Below are positions 27,458 through 37,210 of a stretch of DNA of 64,000 bases, one piece after another. Made by a program: the position numbers and the translations under genes. Under the pieces are notes generated by a model. The model had not been told where the DNA came from and did not search any database. It saw nothing but the letters and a program-made list of their open reading frames with translations. The first letter of the stretch is position 1. Each line of letters starts with the position of its first letter. The stretch is from JAGQYH01 sp041393015 (GTDB taxonomy: Bacteria; Bacteroidota; Bacteroidia; Chitinophagales; JADIYW01), in NCBI GenBank assembly GCA_041393015.1, contig JAWKKV010000005.1:62001-126000 (forward strand). The letters are read 5' to 3'.

Positions 27458-28681
27458 TTATTGATACTTCCTAATCTCATATCTAGCCACAATGCCTCTA
27501 TGAACCGCATCCGGACCATCCGCAATCCTTAACACTTTAGCATTGGCAAAAATAGCTGCTAAAGGAACATCGTGCGACAATCCCATTCCACCAAACATTT
27601 GGATAGCTTCATCTGCCACTTGCTGTAAAACATTCGGAACAATTACTTTGATGGCAGAAACATCAGAAATAGCGCCCATCGCACCGTAAGTATCAATTTT
27701 CCAAGCTGCTTGTAAGGTTAATAATCTAGCTTGATCGATGGCAATTCTTAAATCTGCCACTCGTTCCCTATTCCCGCCTAAATTGATAATTGGTTTACCG
27801 AAAGCCACTCGCTCCAACCCTCTTTTAATCATTAATTCTAAAGCTTTTTCTGCTGCACCAATACATCTCATACAATGATGAATTCTACCCGGCCCTAATC
27901 TACCTTGGGCAATTTCAAAACCTCTTCCGGGTCCTAAAATGATATTGGAAGTAGGTACTCTCACATCTTTAAACTCGACTTCACCATGTCCAATAGGTTC
28001 ATCATAATCACCAAACACTGGCAGCATTCTCGTAATCTTAACGCCCGGCGCATCTACTGGAACCAATACCATAGAATGTTGAGCATATTTCGCTTCCTCC
28101 GGATTGGTTAAACCCATAAAAATGATAATCTTACAATCAGGGTGTCCAATGCCGGTGCTCCACCATTTTGTGCCATTGATTACTACTTCATCACCTTCCA
28201 CAAATGCAGTAGCCTCCATATTAGTAGCATCTGAAGAAGCTACTTGAGGTTCTGTCATACAGAATGCTGATCTAATTTTTCCTTCTAATAAAGGTGTTAA
28301 CCATTGCTCTTTTTGTTCCTCTGATCCATATTTGATTAATACTTCCATATTTCCGGAATCAGGGGCATTGCAATTAAAAATTAATGGAGCAATGAAACTT
28401 TTTCCCATTTCTTCTGCTAATGGAGCATATTCAACGTTCGACATACCAACGCTTTCAAAACCTTCTTCAGGAATGAATAAATTCCAAAGTCCTTGAGCTC
28501 TTGCCTTAGACTTTAATTCTTCAATCATTGGAGGAATTTCCCATGCTTTCCAATTACCGCCATTATGCTTCGCTAACATGGCGGTATGATAGGCTTGCTC
28601 TATCGGTTCAATTTCGGTTTTAATAAACTGCTTTACCTTGTTGATATATTCTTTTGTTCTTGCTGAGTGGGAAAAATTCAT
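27458..28681 (-). CDS. Acyl-CoA dehydrogenase family protein
   Basis: FAD flavoenzyme oxidising acyl-CoA to enoyl-CoA. 407 residues: N-terminal helical domain, FCMTEPQVASSDATN (FAD/substrate loop), beta domain with GTKWWSTGIGHPDCK, C-terminal helical domain with RVAFGKPI, QMFGGMGLS and the final RIADGPDAVHRGIVARYE. The AFNCNAPD-like FNCNAPDSGNMEVL and ADGPDAVH motifs point to the ACAD10/ACAD11-like subfamily. The substrate chain cannot be read from sequence. No other beta-oxidation gene is adjacent. Confidence 0.9.
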   Translation of the reverse strand: MNFSHSARTKEYINKVKQFIKTEIEPIEQAYHTAMLAKHNGGNWKAWEIPPMIEELKSKARAQGLWNLFIPEEGFESVGMSNVEYAPLAEEMGKSFIAPLIFNCNAPDSGNMEVLIKYGSEEQKEQWLTPLLEGKIRSAFCMTEPQVASSDATNMEATAFVEGDEVVINGTKWWSTGIGHPDCKIIIFMGLTNPEEAKYAQHSMVLVPVDAPGVKITRMLPVFGDYDEPIGHGEVEFKDVRVPTSNIILGPGRGFEIAQGRLGPGRIHHCMRCIGAAEKALELMIKRGLERVAFGKPIINLGGNRERVADLRIAIDQARLLTLQAAWKIDTYGAMGAISDVSAIKVIVPNVLQQVADEAIQMFGGMGLSHDVPLAAIFANAKVLRIADGPDAVHRGIVARYEIRKYQ

Positions 28682-28789
28682 TATTGAATATGTTTTTTTG
28701 ATTTACGAACAAAATAATGATTTTATTGGTTTACGACATTACATTTCCTACTTTAACTTTCCAAATCAAGATAATCAAAGTTTTATTTC

Positions 28790-29491
28790 ATGAAATTAGA
28801 CATATTAGCATTTGCTGCGCACCCTGATGATGTTGAACTCGCTGCTTCCGGCACGGTTTTAAAACATATTAAATTGGGTTACAAAGTAGGTATTGTTGAC
28901 CTTACTAGAGGCGAACTTGGATCTAGAGGATCTGCTGAGATCAGAGATCAAGAATCGGCAGCAGCAGCGAAATATATGAAATTATCTGCTAGAGAAAATT
29001 TAGCATTGAGCGATGGATTTTTTGAGAACAATAAAGAAAGTCAATTAGCTATAGTTGAAAAAATTAGAAAATATCAGCCTGAAATTGTTTTGTGTAATGC
29101 CTTTACAGATAGACATCCCGATCACGGCAAAGGAAGCGATTTGGTTGCTAAGGCTTGTTTCTTGTCTGGATTAGTGAAAATTGACACTAATCAACCGGCT
29201 TGGAGACCTAAAGCAGTATATCATTATATTCAAGATAGATACATTGAGCCTGATTTTGTAGTGGATATTTCAGACTTCATGGATCAAAAATTGGAAGCTA
29301 TTCAATGCTACAAATCGCAATTTTACAATCCAAATGATGATTCTCCTGAAACGCCTATTTCTTCACTTGCTTTCTTAGAATTTATAAAAGCAAGAGCAAG
29401 AGAAATGGGCAGACAGAGTAATTTTGAATTTGCAGAAGGCTTTACTGTGGAGCGGTTTATTGGGGTCAATGACTTGTTTGATTTAAAATAA
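28790..29491 (+). CDS. bshB1: Bacillithiol biosynthesis deacetylase BshB1
   Basis: PIG-L/LmbE-fold zinc deacetylase that removes acetyl from GlcNAc-malate. 233 residues: FAAHPDDVELAASGT carries the zinc-binding HPDD, with DLTRGELGSRGSAEIRDQES, and the later HPDH contributes further metal ligands. The strong match to the BshB1 subgroup rather than generic PIG-L, plus bshC at 13837, supports bacillithiol synthesis. Divergent from the acyl-CoA dehydrogenase gene. Confidence 0.93.
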   Translation: MKLDILAFAAHPDDVELAASGTVLKHIKLGYKVGIVDLTRGELGSRGSAEIRDQESAAAAKYMKLSARENLALSDGFFENNKESQLAIVEKIRKYQPEIVLCNAFTDRHPDHGKGSDLVAKACFLSGLVKIDTNQPAWRPKAVYHYIQDRYIEPDFVVDISDFMDQKLEAIQCYKSQFYNPNDDSPETPISSLAFLEFIKARAREMGRQSNFEFAEGFTVERFIGVNDLFDLK

Positions 29492-29681
29492 GCTAAATAA
29501 GTGAACTGTATTCCATAGACTACTATTAAAAAAAATCGGAAGTCAGAAATTAGAAATTATCTCGATGAGTAATTCTAGATTCATGTAAAAAATTGAATTT
29601 TACAGGATACTACTAATGGCAACTATGAGTTTTAACTTTAGTCACTCAACACTTAATAACTTGAAACCTTAACTAAAAAAG

Positions 29682-31067
29682 CTATTTAATCATTTCTGTG
29701 ATATCAGACTTAATCTTATGGGCGATACTTTCAGCTGTTTGTTTCATGCTACTTTCTGCATATATTCTGATAATCGGCTCTGTATTTGATCTTCTTAAAT
29801 GAACCCAATCATTATCGAAATAGATTTTTAAGCCATCGATATCTATTTGCTTTTTCGCTTTATATTTTTCAGAAATCTTTTGCATTACACCATCCAAGTC
29901 AATTTTACTATCTAAAGGTGCTTTGTCTTTATGAATGTAATAGTTCGGGTATTCACTTCTTAATTTAGATAAACTTTTACCCGATTTTGCCATATAGCTT
30001 AAAACTAAAGCTATTCCAACTAATGCGTCTCTACCATAATGCAACTCAGGAACAATAATTCCTCCATTTCCTTCGCCACCTATAACGGCATTAACTGCCT
30101 TCATTTTTTCCACTACATTCAACTCTCCTACAGCAGAAGCAAAATAATAACTTCCTTTTTTTTCTGTAATATCTTGTAATGCTCTACTAGAAGATAAATT
30201 TGAAACCGTTGGTCCTAGATTGTTTTGCAAAATATAATCTGCAACAGTAACCAATGTGTACTCCTCACCAATCGGTTCTCCACGCTCATCAATTAAGGCT
30301 AACCTATCTACATCAGGATCTACAGAAATTCCAATATCGGCTTTATTAAATTTTACTTCACTACACAATGAACTTAAATTCTCTGGCAAAGGCTCAGGAT
30401 TATGAGCAAATTTTCCAGTTGGCTCACAATGTAACTTATAAATATTTTCTTCTTTAACACCTAAAGCCAATAATAATGCAGGAACGGCAATTCCTCCAAT
30501 AGAGTTAATACCATCTACAGCGACTTTAAAATTCTTAGCTTTAATCGCTTCAACATCTACCAAAGGCATCGCCTTTATATGCTCAATGTGTTTTTCTAAA
30601 TAATTAGTAACTTTTTTATACTTTCCTAAGTCATCTACTTCAGCAAACTTATAAACGCCTTTCTCTGCTATGTCAAGCACCTCTTGCCCAACTGCTGCTG
30701 AAATGAACTCACCATTCTCATTTAAAAGTTTAAGTGCATTCCATTGTTTTGGATTATGACTTGCCGTTAAAATAATTCCAGCGTGCGCTTTCTCATGAAT
30801 AACCGCCATTTCAACAGTTGGTGTCGTTGCCATTCCAAGGTCAATTACATCAATGCCTAAACCCATTAAATTACCTACTACTATATGATGTACCATTTCA
30901 CCTGAAATACGAGCATCTCTTCCAATTACAATAGTGTCTCCACCTTTTGATACAACGTAGCTCCCAAATGCCATAGCATATTTCGCTACATCAATTGGCG
31001 TTAAAGATTCTCCAATTTTGCCACCAATGGTGCCTCTTATCCCCGAAATTGATTTGATTAATGTCAA
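29682..31067 (-). CDS. glmM: Phosphoglucosamine mutase
   Basis: Interconverts glucosamine-6-P and glucosamine-1-P for UDP-GlcNAc. 461 residues of the alpha-D-phosphohexomutase family: IRGTIGG near the N-terminus, the phosphoserine loop TASHNP (Ser 103), metal-binding DPDVDRLAL, sugar-binding GGEGNGG, and the C-terminal phosphate-binding RRSNTEPIIRIY. Monocistronic by spacing, convergent with bshB1. An AT-rich hairpin (TGTAAAA / TTTTACA, 29584-29604) lies between the convergent ends. Confidence 0.92.
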   Translation of the reverse strand: MTLIKSISGIRGTIGGKIGESLTPIDVAKYAMAFGSYVVSKGGDTIVIGRDARISGEMVHHIVVGNLMGLGIDVIDLGMATTPTVEMAVIHEKAHAGIILTASHNPKQWNALKLLNENGEFISAAVGQEVLDIAEKGVYKFAEVDDLGKYKKVTNYLEKHIEHIKAMPLVDVEAIKAKNFKVAVDGINSIGGIAVPALLLALGVKEENIYKLHCEPTGKFAHNPEPLPENLSSLCSEVKFNKADIGISVDPDVDRLALIDERGEPIGEEYTLVTVADYILQNNLGPTVSNLSSSRALQDITEKKGSYYFASAVGELNVVEKMKAVNAVIGGEGNGGIIVPELHYGRDALVGIALVLSYMAKSGKSLSKLRSEYPNYYIHKDKAPLDSKIDLDGVMQKISEKYKAKKQIDIDGLKIYFDNDWVHLRRSNTEPIIRIYAESSMKQTAESIAHKIKSDITEMIK

Positions 31068-31276
31068 TGTAGTCTAATTTTGCTTCAAAAGTAATAAAAG
31101 AGAACCTACGAAAGGCAGATTAAGAGAATTTGTGTGAAATACATAATATTTAATTAAGGATTGAATTTTTAGGAATAATATGTTTAACATCACCTTTCAA
31201 ATTTAAAACTTAAAATAATAACTTATCTTATCTCAAGATAAATATTGATCACAGCAATTAGTATTTTATTGATTTT

Positions 31277-32542
31277 ATGGATTACACTGATATCACCACA
31301 CTTGGAATTGCCTTTGGTTTAGGCCTGCTGGTTGGCCTCCAACGCCAAAAAGAAAACAATAAAATGGCTGGTGTTAGAACCTTTACGTTAATCTCATTAC
31401 TTGGTGTAATGGCCGGCTTTTTAACGGAATCCTACAACAATCCATTTATTCTCCCGCTATTGGCTTTATCCATAACCGCTATGTTAGTTACCGCCAATGT
31501 GTTCAAAATTTATAAATATCCGGATGCGGAGCCCGGACAGACTACAGAAGTGGCTGCTTTGCTCATGTTTGCCATTGGTGCCTATTTGGTTTTAGGTAGT
31601 AAAGTAACGGCTACTATTGTAGGGGCATCACTAGCCATTTTGCTTTATATAAAAGATCCACTTCATAATTTTATTGAAGGGCTAAAACATAAGGATTGGG
31701 CAGCGATTATGACATTTGTCGGCATATCGTTGGTGATTTTGCCTATTCTACCCAACAAAACCTATGGTCCGTTAGATGTAATCAATCCCAGAAACATTTG
31801 GTATATGGTAACGCTGATTGTAGGAATTAGCGTAATTGGTTATTTTATTTATAAATACACAGGTAAAAAAGTTGGCATTATTACCAACGGAATTTTAGGT
31901 GGATTGATAAGTAGTACGGCCACTACGGTGAGTTATGCCCGTAAAACAGACAGTACAAAATCAATTTACAAAATGGCTGCTTTTATTATTACAGTTGCCT
32001 CATTTGTATCGTTGGTTAGAGTTTTAGTTGAAATAACCGTAGTGGTGCCAGAGCAACTTCCTCTCATGATTCTTCCTATTTTGTTACAATTGATAGTAAT
32101 GGCAGGAATTTCCATTGCTTTGTTTTACTTAATCAATAAGGAAGAAACTGATGATAAAATGCCAGAACCAGAAAATCCGGCACAACTAAAAAGTGCTTTG
32201 CTTTTTGGACTTTTATATGGTTTAATCTTACTAGCCGTAGCCTTTACTAAGAAAGAGTTTGGCAACAATGCCTTATATTTTGTATCCATTTTAAGTGGCT
32301 TAACCGATGTTGATGCTATCACACTTTCTTTATCTCAGTTAATAAAAAAGGAAACACTAGAAGTATCTACCGGGTGGCGACTCATTTTACTGGCAGCACT
32401 TTCTAATTTAGTTTTTAAAGGTATACTTGCCGCATTATTAGGAACAAAAGAATTGAGAAAATGGATCGTAATATCTTTTGGAATCTCCTTATTAGTTGGA
32501 GTAGCTATAATACTTTTCTGGCCGAATCATTGGCATTTATAA
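31277..32542 (+). CDS. MgtC/DUF4010-type membrane protein
   Basis: 421 residues, about twelve hydrophobic helices. The N-terminal part (GIAFGLGLLVGLQRQKENNKMAGVRTF, positions about 10-36) has the MgtC/SapB signature. The C-terminal part has the DUF4010 pattern GILGGLISSTATTVSYAR, LSGLTDVDAITLSLSQ and ILAALLG. Members are inner-membrane proteins linked loosely to Mg2+ homeostasis or transport; direct function is unproven. Divergent from glmM and ends before a bidirectional terminator. Confidence 0.85.
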   Translation: MDYTDITTLGIAFGLGLLVGLQRQKENNKMAGVRTFTLISLLGVMAGFLTESYNNPFILPLLALSITAMLVTANVFKIYKYPDAEPGQTTEVAALLMFAIGAYLVLGSKVTATIVGASLAILLYIKDPLHNFIEGLKHKDWAAIMTFVGISLVILPILPNKTYGPLDVINPRNIWYMVTLIVGISVIGYFIYKYTGKKVGIITNGILGGLISSTATTVSYARKTDSTKSIYKMAAFIITVASFVSLVRVLVEITVVVPEQLPLMILPILLQLIVMAGISIALFYLINKEETDDKMPEPENPAQLKSALLFGLLYGLILLAVAFTKKEFGNNALYFVSILSGLTDVDAITLSLSQLIKKETLEVSTGWRLILLAALSNLVFKGILAALLGTKELRKWIVISFGISLLVGVAIILFWPNHWHL

Positions 32543-32545
32543 GAC

Positions 32546-32596
32546 AAAAAAAAAGTCAGACGATAAGGGTTTTAGGGTTCTTATGTCTGACTGTTT
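32546..32596. terminator. Bidirectional terminator-like hairpin
   Basis: GTCAGAC (32555-32561) pairs with GTCTGAC (32585-32591) around a 23-base loop, with a long A-run on the left (T-run for the minus strand) and TGTTT on the right. It serves the 31277 gene (+) and possibly the DUF4407 gene (-). Confidence 0.7.
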
Positions 32597-32698
32597 CCTA
32601 CGAAAAAAACTTTACTTAGTAAATGTATACCGTATCTATCTAATGTGCAAATAATTTCAAATTTAAATACGATAAATAATTTGTCATCAATCAATTAA

Positions 32699-33871
32699 TT
32701 AATGATGTACTAAGAATTTCTCTTCAAATGCTTTCCAATAATTACTAAAACTCCCTGTCTTATTGGTTTCCCACTCTTTAAGCATCTCATCCAATTTTTC
32801 ATCATTTATATCTCTCGATTTACTATAGAAATCTTCCATAATATCAAGATCGTTATGAGTAGTTAAAGCCTTATATTTCTCCAATTTACCAATTAACATT
32901 TCTTCTTCCACCTCAGTAGTTTTCACTTCTCTTAATTCAGCATATCTAATCTTAGCGGAATAACTATTAGTTTTAAAAATAAGCTTTGCTATTAAGGCTG
33001 ATAATTCAATCAAAATTAAAATTAGACTCAACAAATAAAAGTGATTTCTTAAGGTATTGCTACCATCTTTGGCCATCAAAGATTTTAGAGCCTCTGCTTG
33101 TAATAATGATCCAAACATTTGATTGCCAGCTTGATAAGTTGCCGTTTCTTCCGTTACTTTCTCTTCAAATGCCTTGATTTCTTTATTGATATCTAATATT
33201 TGTGGATTTAAACTTGTTTGCAAATTTTCATATTCCTTTTGATGCCGAAGAAGAATTCTTTGCTTTTGTTTTGCTACTGTACTGTACCCATATTTTTCAG
33301 TACCTCCGCTCCCATCCATTTCCGATTTAAAATCAGATTCTGCAGTATTTAGGGCTAATAATTTGGCTGAAAGCTGATCTTCCAATTCAGTTTTTTGGTC
33401 AATTAATGTTTCAACTTCAGAAGCATATACCCTTTCTAACTCTTCTTTTCTTTCTAATACTTTTTGATCCATCAATATTTGAGCTTCCCGCTTTATCTCC
33501 GGCTCGTAAATTTTATGAATCATAGGTTGTGAAAGGAAAATGCCAAGCAACAATGCTAAGCAAAATCTAAATGCTAATGATAAAAATGAAGCATTACCAC
33601 TGGAAAGGGATGCAATCAAAGCTCTATCAAAACAAACAATAAATACCCCCATAAAAATACCTCCTACTAAAGCTACTGGTAAAATATTAGTGACAGATGA
33701 AAAGAAGAATGTCCAGGCTAGCGTAGCATAAATGCCAACAATGATGAGCATTATACTAATAATGCTTACATGAAATTGATCTACTTTACAAGATTTTAAG
33801 ATTTCAGGCTCATAGCCTGCTAATGACCAAAGGAAATGCTTATCCTTTGCATTTTGGTTGTTGTTGTTCAT
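32699..33871 (-). CDS. DUF4407 domain-containing membrane protein
   Basis: 390 residues. N-terminal helices (VSIISIMLIIVGIYATLAWTFFF, VALVGGIFMGVFIVCFDRALI, FRFCLALLLGIFLS: positions about 34-120) match DUF4407, including the DRALI motif. A long coiled coil (about 130-260) follows, then another helix (FYLLSLILILIELSALIAKL) and a charged tail. Membrane topology with a large coiled coil suggests a scaffold or sensor. Function is not established. Confidence 0.85.
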   Translation of the reverse strand: MNNNNQNAKDKHFLWSLAGYEPEILKSCKVDQFHVSIISIMLIIVGIYATLAWTFFFSSVTNILPVALVGGIFMGVFIVCFDRALIASLSSGNASFLSLAFRFCLALLLGIFLSQPMIHKIYEPEIKREAQILMDQKVLERKEELERVYASEVETLIDQKTELEDQLSAKLLALNTAESDFKSEMDGSGGTEKYGYSTVAKQKQRILLRHQKEYENLQTSLNPQILDINKEIKAFEEKVTEETATYQAGNQMFGSLLQAEALKSLMAKDGSNTLRNHFYLLSLILILIELSALIAKLIFKTNSYSAKIRYAELREVKTTEVEEEMLIGKLEKYKALTTHNDLDIMEDFYSKSRDINDEKLDEMLKEWETNKTGSFSNYWKAFEEKFLVHH

Positions 33872-34083
33872 GGTTCTTGGTTTTGGTTAGACTTAAAATA
33901 AGACTTGTCTATAGAAACCTCTAATAGACATAAAGCCATAAACAGTTTAATAGGAATTTTTAGTATGCAGCCAGCTAAAATTTATAATTTTTAAGATTAA
34001 CGATCTATAATGATTTGAAACACCGCATAAATTCCTTAAATTCAATAAACAACATATTCTATTTAACCATTAAAACAGAATCG

Positions 34084-34764
34084 ATGAGAAGTTTTATATC
34101 CATTATAACAGCAACTTTCTTTTTATTCAGTATAATTTCTTGTAATGATGATGCTATCATTTCTTGTGAAGATGCTAACACTGGAACAATCACCATTAAG
34201 AATGATGGAGATTATATGCCAAGCGGCAATGCTGATTTTTATATAGGCACTCAAAAAGTCGCTACCATTGCAAAAGGATCTGAAAAAACCGTTGATGGAA
34301 TCAATGTTGGAACGCAACAAATTACGATTGTTGTATTGCCTGATACTATATACACTGATATGGTTACAATAGCGCAATGCGAGACATTAAATTATTCAAC
34401 TAATGAATATCAACCGACTTCCGATCAAAGGTTAAAGAAAAACATCAACCCTATTGATAATGCTTTATCTTTCATTGACCAGTTAGTACCTTATACTTAT
34501 GAATACAAAACCTTGTCTAACAGTAAACAATACCTTCCTAAAGGCATTCACTATGGCTATATGGCGCAAGATTTATTAAACGTGTTCCCATCTTTTGTTC
34601 AATTAAATGACGATGGTTACTACTCTGTGAATTATGTGGAAATAATACCAGTATTAACTAAAGGAATCCAAGAACAACAATTACAAATTGATGCTTTGAA
34701 AAACGAAATAGAAGAATTGAAAGCACTAATATTAAATAACAATATTACCGCAAATCAAGAATAA
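34084..34764 (+). CDS. Lipoprotein with peptidase S74 chaperone domain
   Basis: 226 residues from ATG 34084 (MRSFISIITATFFLF) with lipobox IISC (Cys 20); a TTG-start extension to 34015 would bury the signal peptide. After a short beta domain, the C-terminal half is a peptidase S74 intramolecular chaperone: SDQRLKKNI (Ser and Lys five apart, the auto-cleavage dyad), YGYMAQDLLNVFP, YYSVNYVEIIPVLTKGIQEQ and a final coiled coil. Such domains trimerise and release surface fibres. Related, much larger members lie at 53662-54505 and 59682-63818. Convergent with the 34779 gene, 14 bases apart. Confidence 0.85.
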   Translation: MRSFISIITATFFLFSIISCNDDAIISCEDANTGTITIKNDGDYMPSGNADFYIGTQKVATIAKGSEKTVDGINVGTQQITIVVLPDTIYTDMVTIAQCETLNYSTNEYQPTSDQRLKKNINPIDNALSFIDQLVPYTYEYKTLSNSKQYLPKGIHYGYMAQDLLNVFPSFVQLNDDGYYSVNYVEIIPVLTKGIQEQQLQIDALKNEIEELKALILNNNITANQE

Positions 34765-34778
34765 ACTCGTGATTTTTT

Positions 34779-35387
34779 TTAGTTATTATCCAAAGGCCAA
34801 ACATCATTGTTAGCCTTAACCTTAGCTAATTTCCAAGTTTCTTTTGATTGTAATATCAATCCAAAAGCACCAAATAAAATTGCTGAGTAAATTACATCGC
34901 CAAAAAGTGTTCCTCTGTAGAAAGGGATTCCAGCTGCGTAGCATTCCATTAACCCTGCAAATGTTTTTGTATACATGGTTCCCATTAACCAAACACCAAA
35001 GTTAGACACAAGGTAAAATAGCATTGAGCCTCCTACTGCGCCACCTAATACGGTTAAAGGATTAATTCTATTCTTAATTAACAATCCAATACCCAATACC
35101 ATTGCAATTGCTCCATACACGAAAATCATATTGGGATAAAAACCTGCAAACTCACGTGCGCCCACCCAATATTGTATTTGTAATGCAAAATCAGACAAAA
35201 ATAAAGCTAAGAAGGTAATGGCGAATGCCCACTGCTTCTTAACAAAATAAGCCCCTGAAAACAAAGCAATAGCTGCAATTGGAGCCATGTTGGGAATATG
35301 AGGAAATGCTCTTAAAACAATTGATAAAACAATCGCACTCACAATTAATCCTACTAATACTAAAAATCTTTTTGTTTGATCACTCAT
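34779..35387 (-). CDS. DUF6580-type membrane protein (ECF-transporter S-component-like)
   Basis: 202 residues from ATG 35387; a TTG extension to 35408 overlaps a promoter box. Six hydrophobic segments, with PHIPNMAPIAAIALFSGAYF, LALFLSDFALQ and LFYLVSNFGVW, typical of the family whose fold resembles substrate-capturing S components of ECF transporters. Substrate unknown. A 180-residue membrane protein gene lies 28 bases upstream on the same strand. Confidence 0.75.
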   Translation of the reverse strand: MSDQTKRFLVLVGLIVSAIVLSIVLRAFPHIPNMAPIAAIALFSGAYFVKKQWAFAITFLALFLSDFALQIQYWVGAREFAGFYPNMIFVYGAIAMVLGIGLLIKNRINPLTVLGGAVGGSMLFYLVSNFGVWLMGTMYTKTFAGLMECYAAGIPFYRGTLFGDVIYSAILFGAFGLILQSKETWKLAKVKANNDVWPLDNN

Positions 35388-35405
35388 AATTTCATATTTC
35401 TTCTG

Positions 35406-35413
35406 CAAATATA
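35406..35413 (-). promoter_or_regulatory. Candidate -7 element for the DUF6580 gene
   Basis: Reads TATATTTG on the minus strand, exact consensus, 18 bases before ATG 35387 and inside the 28-base gap after the upstream gene. Confidence 0.5.
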
Positions 35414-35415
35414 GT

Positions 35416-35958
35416 TTAATGATTAGAATTTTTGAACTCTAAAATGTTAGGAATGCCATTCACATTCTTAGTAATTATCCACCCCATTGCAACAAACCAA
35501 ATAATATGAGTTGATAAAAATGTGTTATAATCTGATTTTAAGATTAAAGCTGATCCTAAAATAAATCCTGTGATAAATGACATAATCAGACATTGCGTAT
35601 GATATCTACTCCATTTTAAGTTAGATAATAAAATATTGCGCATGATTCCAAAACCTAAACCATTGAAAATACTTAGCACTAAAGCCACTTTAACTGCTTC
35701 ATCTGATCCTAAAGCAATACCATCTAATGCATCTTTAACTGCTGCTAAAACACCAATTCCAATAGCAAAAAACAATAATGAAGACCAAAGTACACTTATA
35801 ATCAATAATTTCTTTGCCCCTACTTGTTTTTGACCACGCATAGCTAACACAATGGCTAATCCGAAAAATACACCAGACAACCATGGAAACCTAAGGTTGA
35901 CATTGAAGGTATAAGCCACCAAAGCAAAAATCAAGAAAATGAAGATTTTTTTTAGCAT
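35416..35958 (-). CDS. Hypothetical membrane protein
   Basis: 180 residues with about five hydrophobic helices (IFIFLIFALVAYTFN, WLSGVFFGLAIVLAM, LLIISVLWSSLLFFAIGIG, VALVLSIFNGLGFGI, FITGFILGSALIL). No family recognised. Its start overlaps the end of the cysteine desulfurase gene by 7 bases, so it is translated from the same transcript. Whether it has any link to sulfur transfer is unknown. Confidence 0.65.
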   Translation of the reverse strand: MLKKIFIFLIFALVAYTFNVNLRFPWLSGVFFGLAIVLAMRGQKQVGAKKLLIISVLWSSLLFFAIGIGVLAAVKDALDGIALGSDEAVKVALVLSIFNGLGFGIMRNILLSNLKWSRYHTQCLIMSFITGFILGSALILKSDYNTFLSTHIIWFVAMGWIITKNVNGIPNILEFKNSNH

Positions 35959-37097
35959 TTCACTTTTACATTAAACACTTTCAGCACTTTCTCTAGTGCA
36001 AAATCTAATTCCTCTTTAGTGTTGTATTTAGAAAATGAGAATCGAATAGATACTCTATCAAGCTCGTTACTAATTGCGTTTATGACATGAGAACCACTAG
36101 AAGCTCCGCTAGTACAGGCACTTCCTCCAGAAACACACAAGCCTTCCATATCTAAATTAAATAGCAACAAGGAACCTCTAGGATCCGGTGGAAAGGAAAC
36201 ATTTAAAACGGTATATAAAGAATTATTAAAATCCTTCGGTCCATTTATTTGAATGACTCCAAAATTTTCCACCAATTTCTGATAGAAATAATTCTTTAAT
36301 TCTAATATATATCTTCTTTCTGATTCTAAATGCTCATATGCCAACTCCATAGCTTTCGCCATGCCAATAATGCCATATAAATTCTCTGTTCCTGCGCGCT
36401 TGTTTCTTTCTTGCCCACCACCATGAATAATAGGCTTTATACTTAATCCTTTTCTAGCATACAAAAATCCAATGCCTTTAGGACCATGAAATTTATGAGC
36501 AGAACCTGTTAAAAAGTGAACTTTCATTTTTTCCATATCAAATGGAAAATGAGCCATGGTTTGAACGGTATCAGAATGAAATAAGGCATTGTATTTTTCA
36601 CACAACTCTCCTATTGCTTGCAAATCGCATAACACCCCAATTTCATTATTACCATGCATCACCGAAACCAACGTTTTTGTATCTGATTCTTTTAAGAGCG
36701 ATTCTAAATGCGCATGATCTATACAACCATCTTTTTTTAAATTTAAATACTCAACAGAAATGTTATGATTGTCGGCCAACCATTCTATGGTATGTAATAC
36801 GCAATGGTGTTCAATTGGGCTGGTAATAATTCTTTTTACGCCAAGATCTCTTACCGCACAAACTAAAGCTAAGTTGTTAGATTCTGTACCACCGGAAGTA
36901 AAAATGATCTCACTGGTTTTAGCGTGTAATAGATTGGCAATTTTCTTTCTTGCTTGCTCCACCGCTGCTCTGCTCTCGCGCCCATAGGAATGTTGAGCAG
37001 ATGGATTTCCGAAATGTTCTTTAAAATAAGGCATCATAGCCTCTAAAACTTCAGGAGCTAAAGGTGTTGTGGCAGCATTATCAAGATACACTCGCAT
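35952..37097 (-). CDS. Cysteine desulfurase (NifS/IscS family)
   Basis: PLP enzyme that mobilises sulfur from Cys for Fe-S clusters or tRNA thiolation. 381 residues: MRVYLDNAATTPL start, HHCVLHT and NNEIGV motifs, PLP lysine in GSAHKFHGPKGIG (near residue 203), and the sulfur-carrying Cys in the mobile loop GSACTSGASSGSH (near residue 327), a IscS/NifS-like (group I) arrangement. It is not in an isc operon here, so the partner scaffold is not shown. A TATTTTTG box ends only 4 bases before the ATG. Confidence 0.92.
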   Translation of the reverse strand: MRVYLDNAATTPLAPEVLEAMMPYFKEHFGNPSAQHSYGRESRAAVEQARKKIANLLHAKTSEIIFTSGGTESNNLALVCAVRDLGVKRIITSPIEHHCVLHTIEWLADNHNISVEYLNLKKDGCIDHAHLESLLKESDTKTLVSVMHGNNEIGVLCDLQAIGELCEKYNALFHSDTVQTMAHFPFDMEKMKVHFLTGSAHKFHGPKGIGFLYARKGLSIKPIIHGGGQERNKRAGTENLYGIIGMAKAMELAYEHLESERRYILELKNYFYQKLVENFGVIQINGPKDFNNSLYTVLNVSFPPDPRGSLLLFNLDMEGLCVSGGSACTSGASSGSHVINAISNELDRVSIRFSFSKYNTKEELDFALEKVLKVFNVKVKC

Positions 37098-37101
37098 ACT
37101 A

Positions 37102-37109
37102 CAAAAATA
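37102..37109 (-). promoter_or_regulatory. Candidate -7 element close to the cysteine desulfurase start
   Basis: TATTTTTG on the minus strand, exact TAnnTTTG match, ending 4 bases before the ATG. If real, transcription would start at or near the ATG, giving an almost leaderless mRNA. Confidence 0.35.
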
Positions 37110-37210
37110 GAAAGCATTTAATTGTTTTAATAAATAATACGCTCTTTTTATGTTATAGAAATAAAAAGCCAGATTTGATTAATCAAATCGGGCTTATAAA
37201 TTTTATCTAT

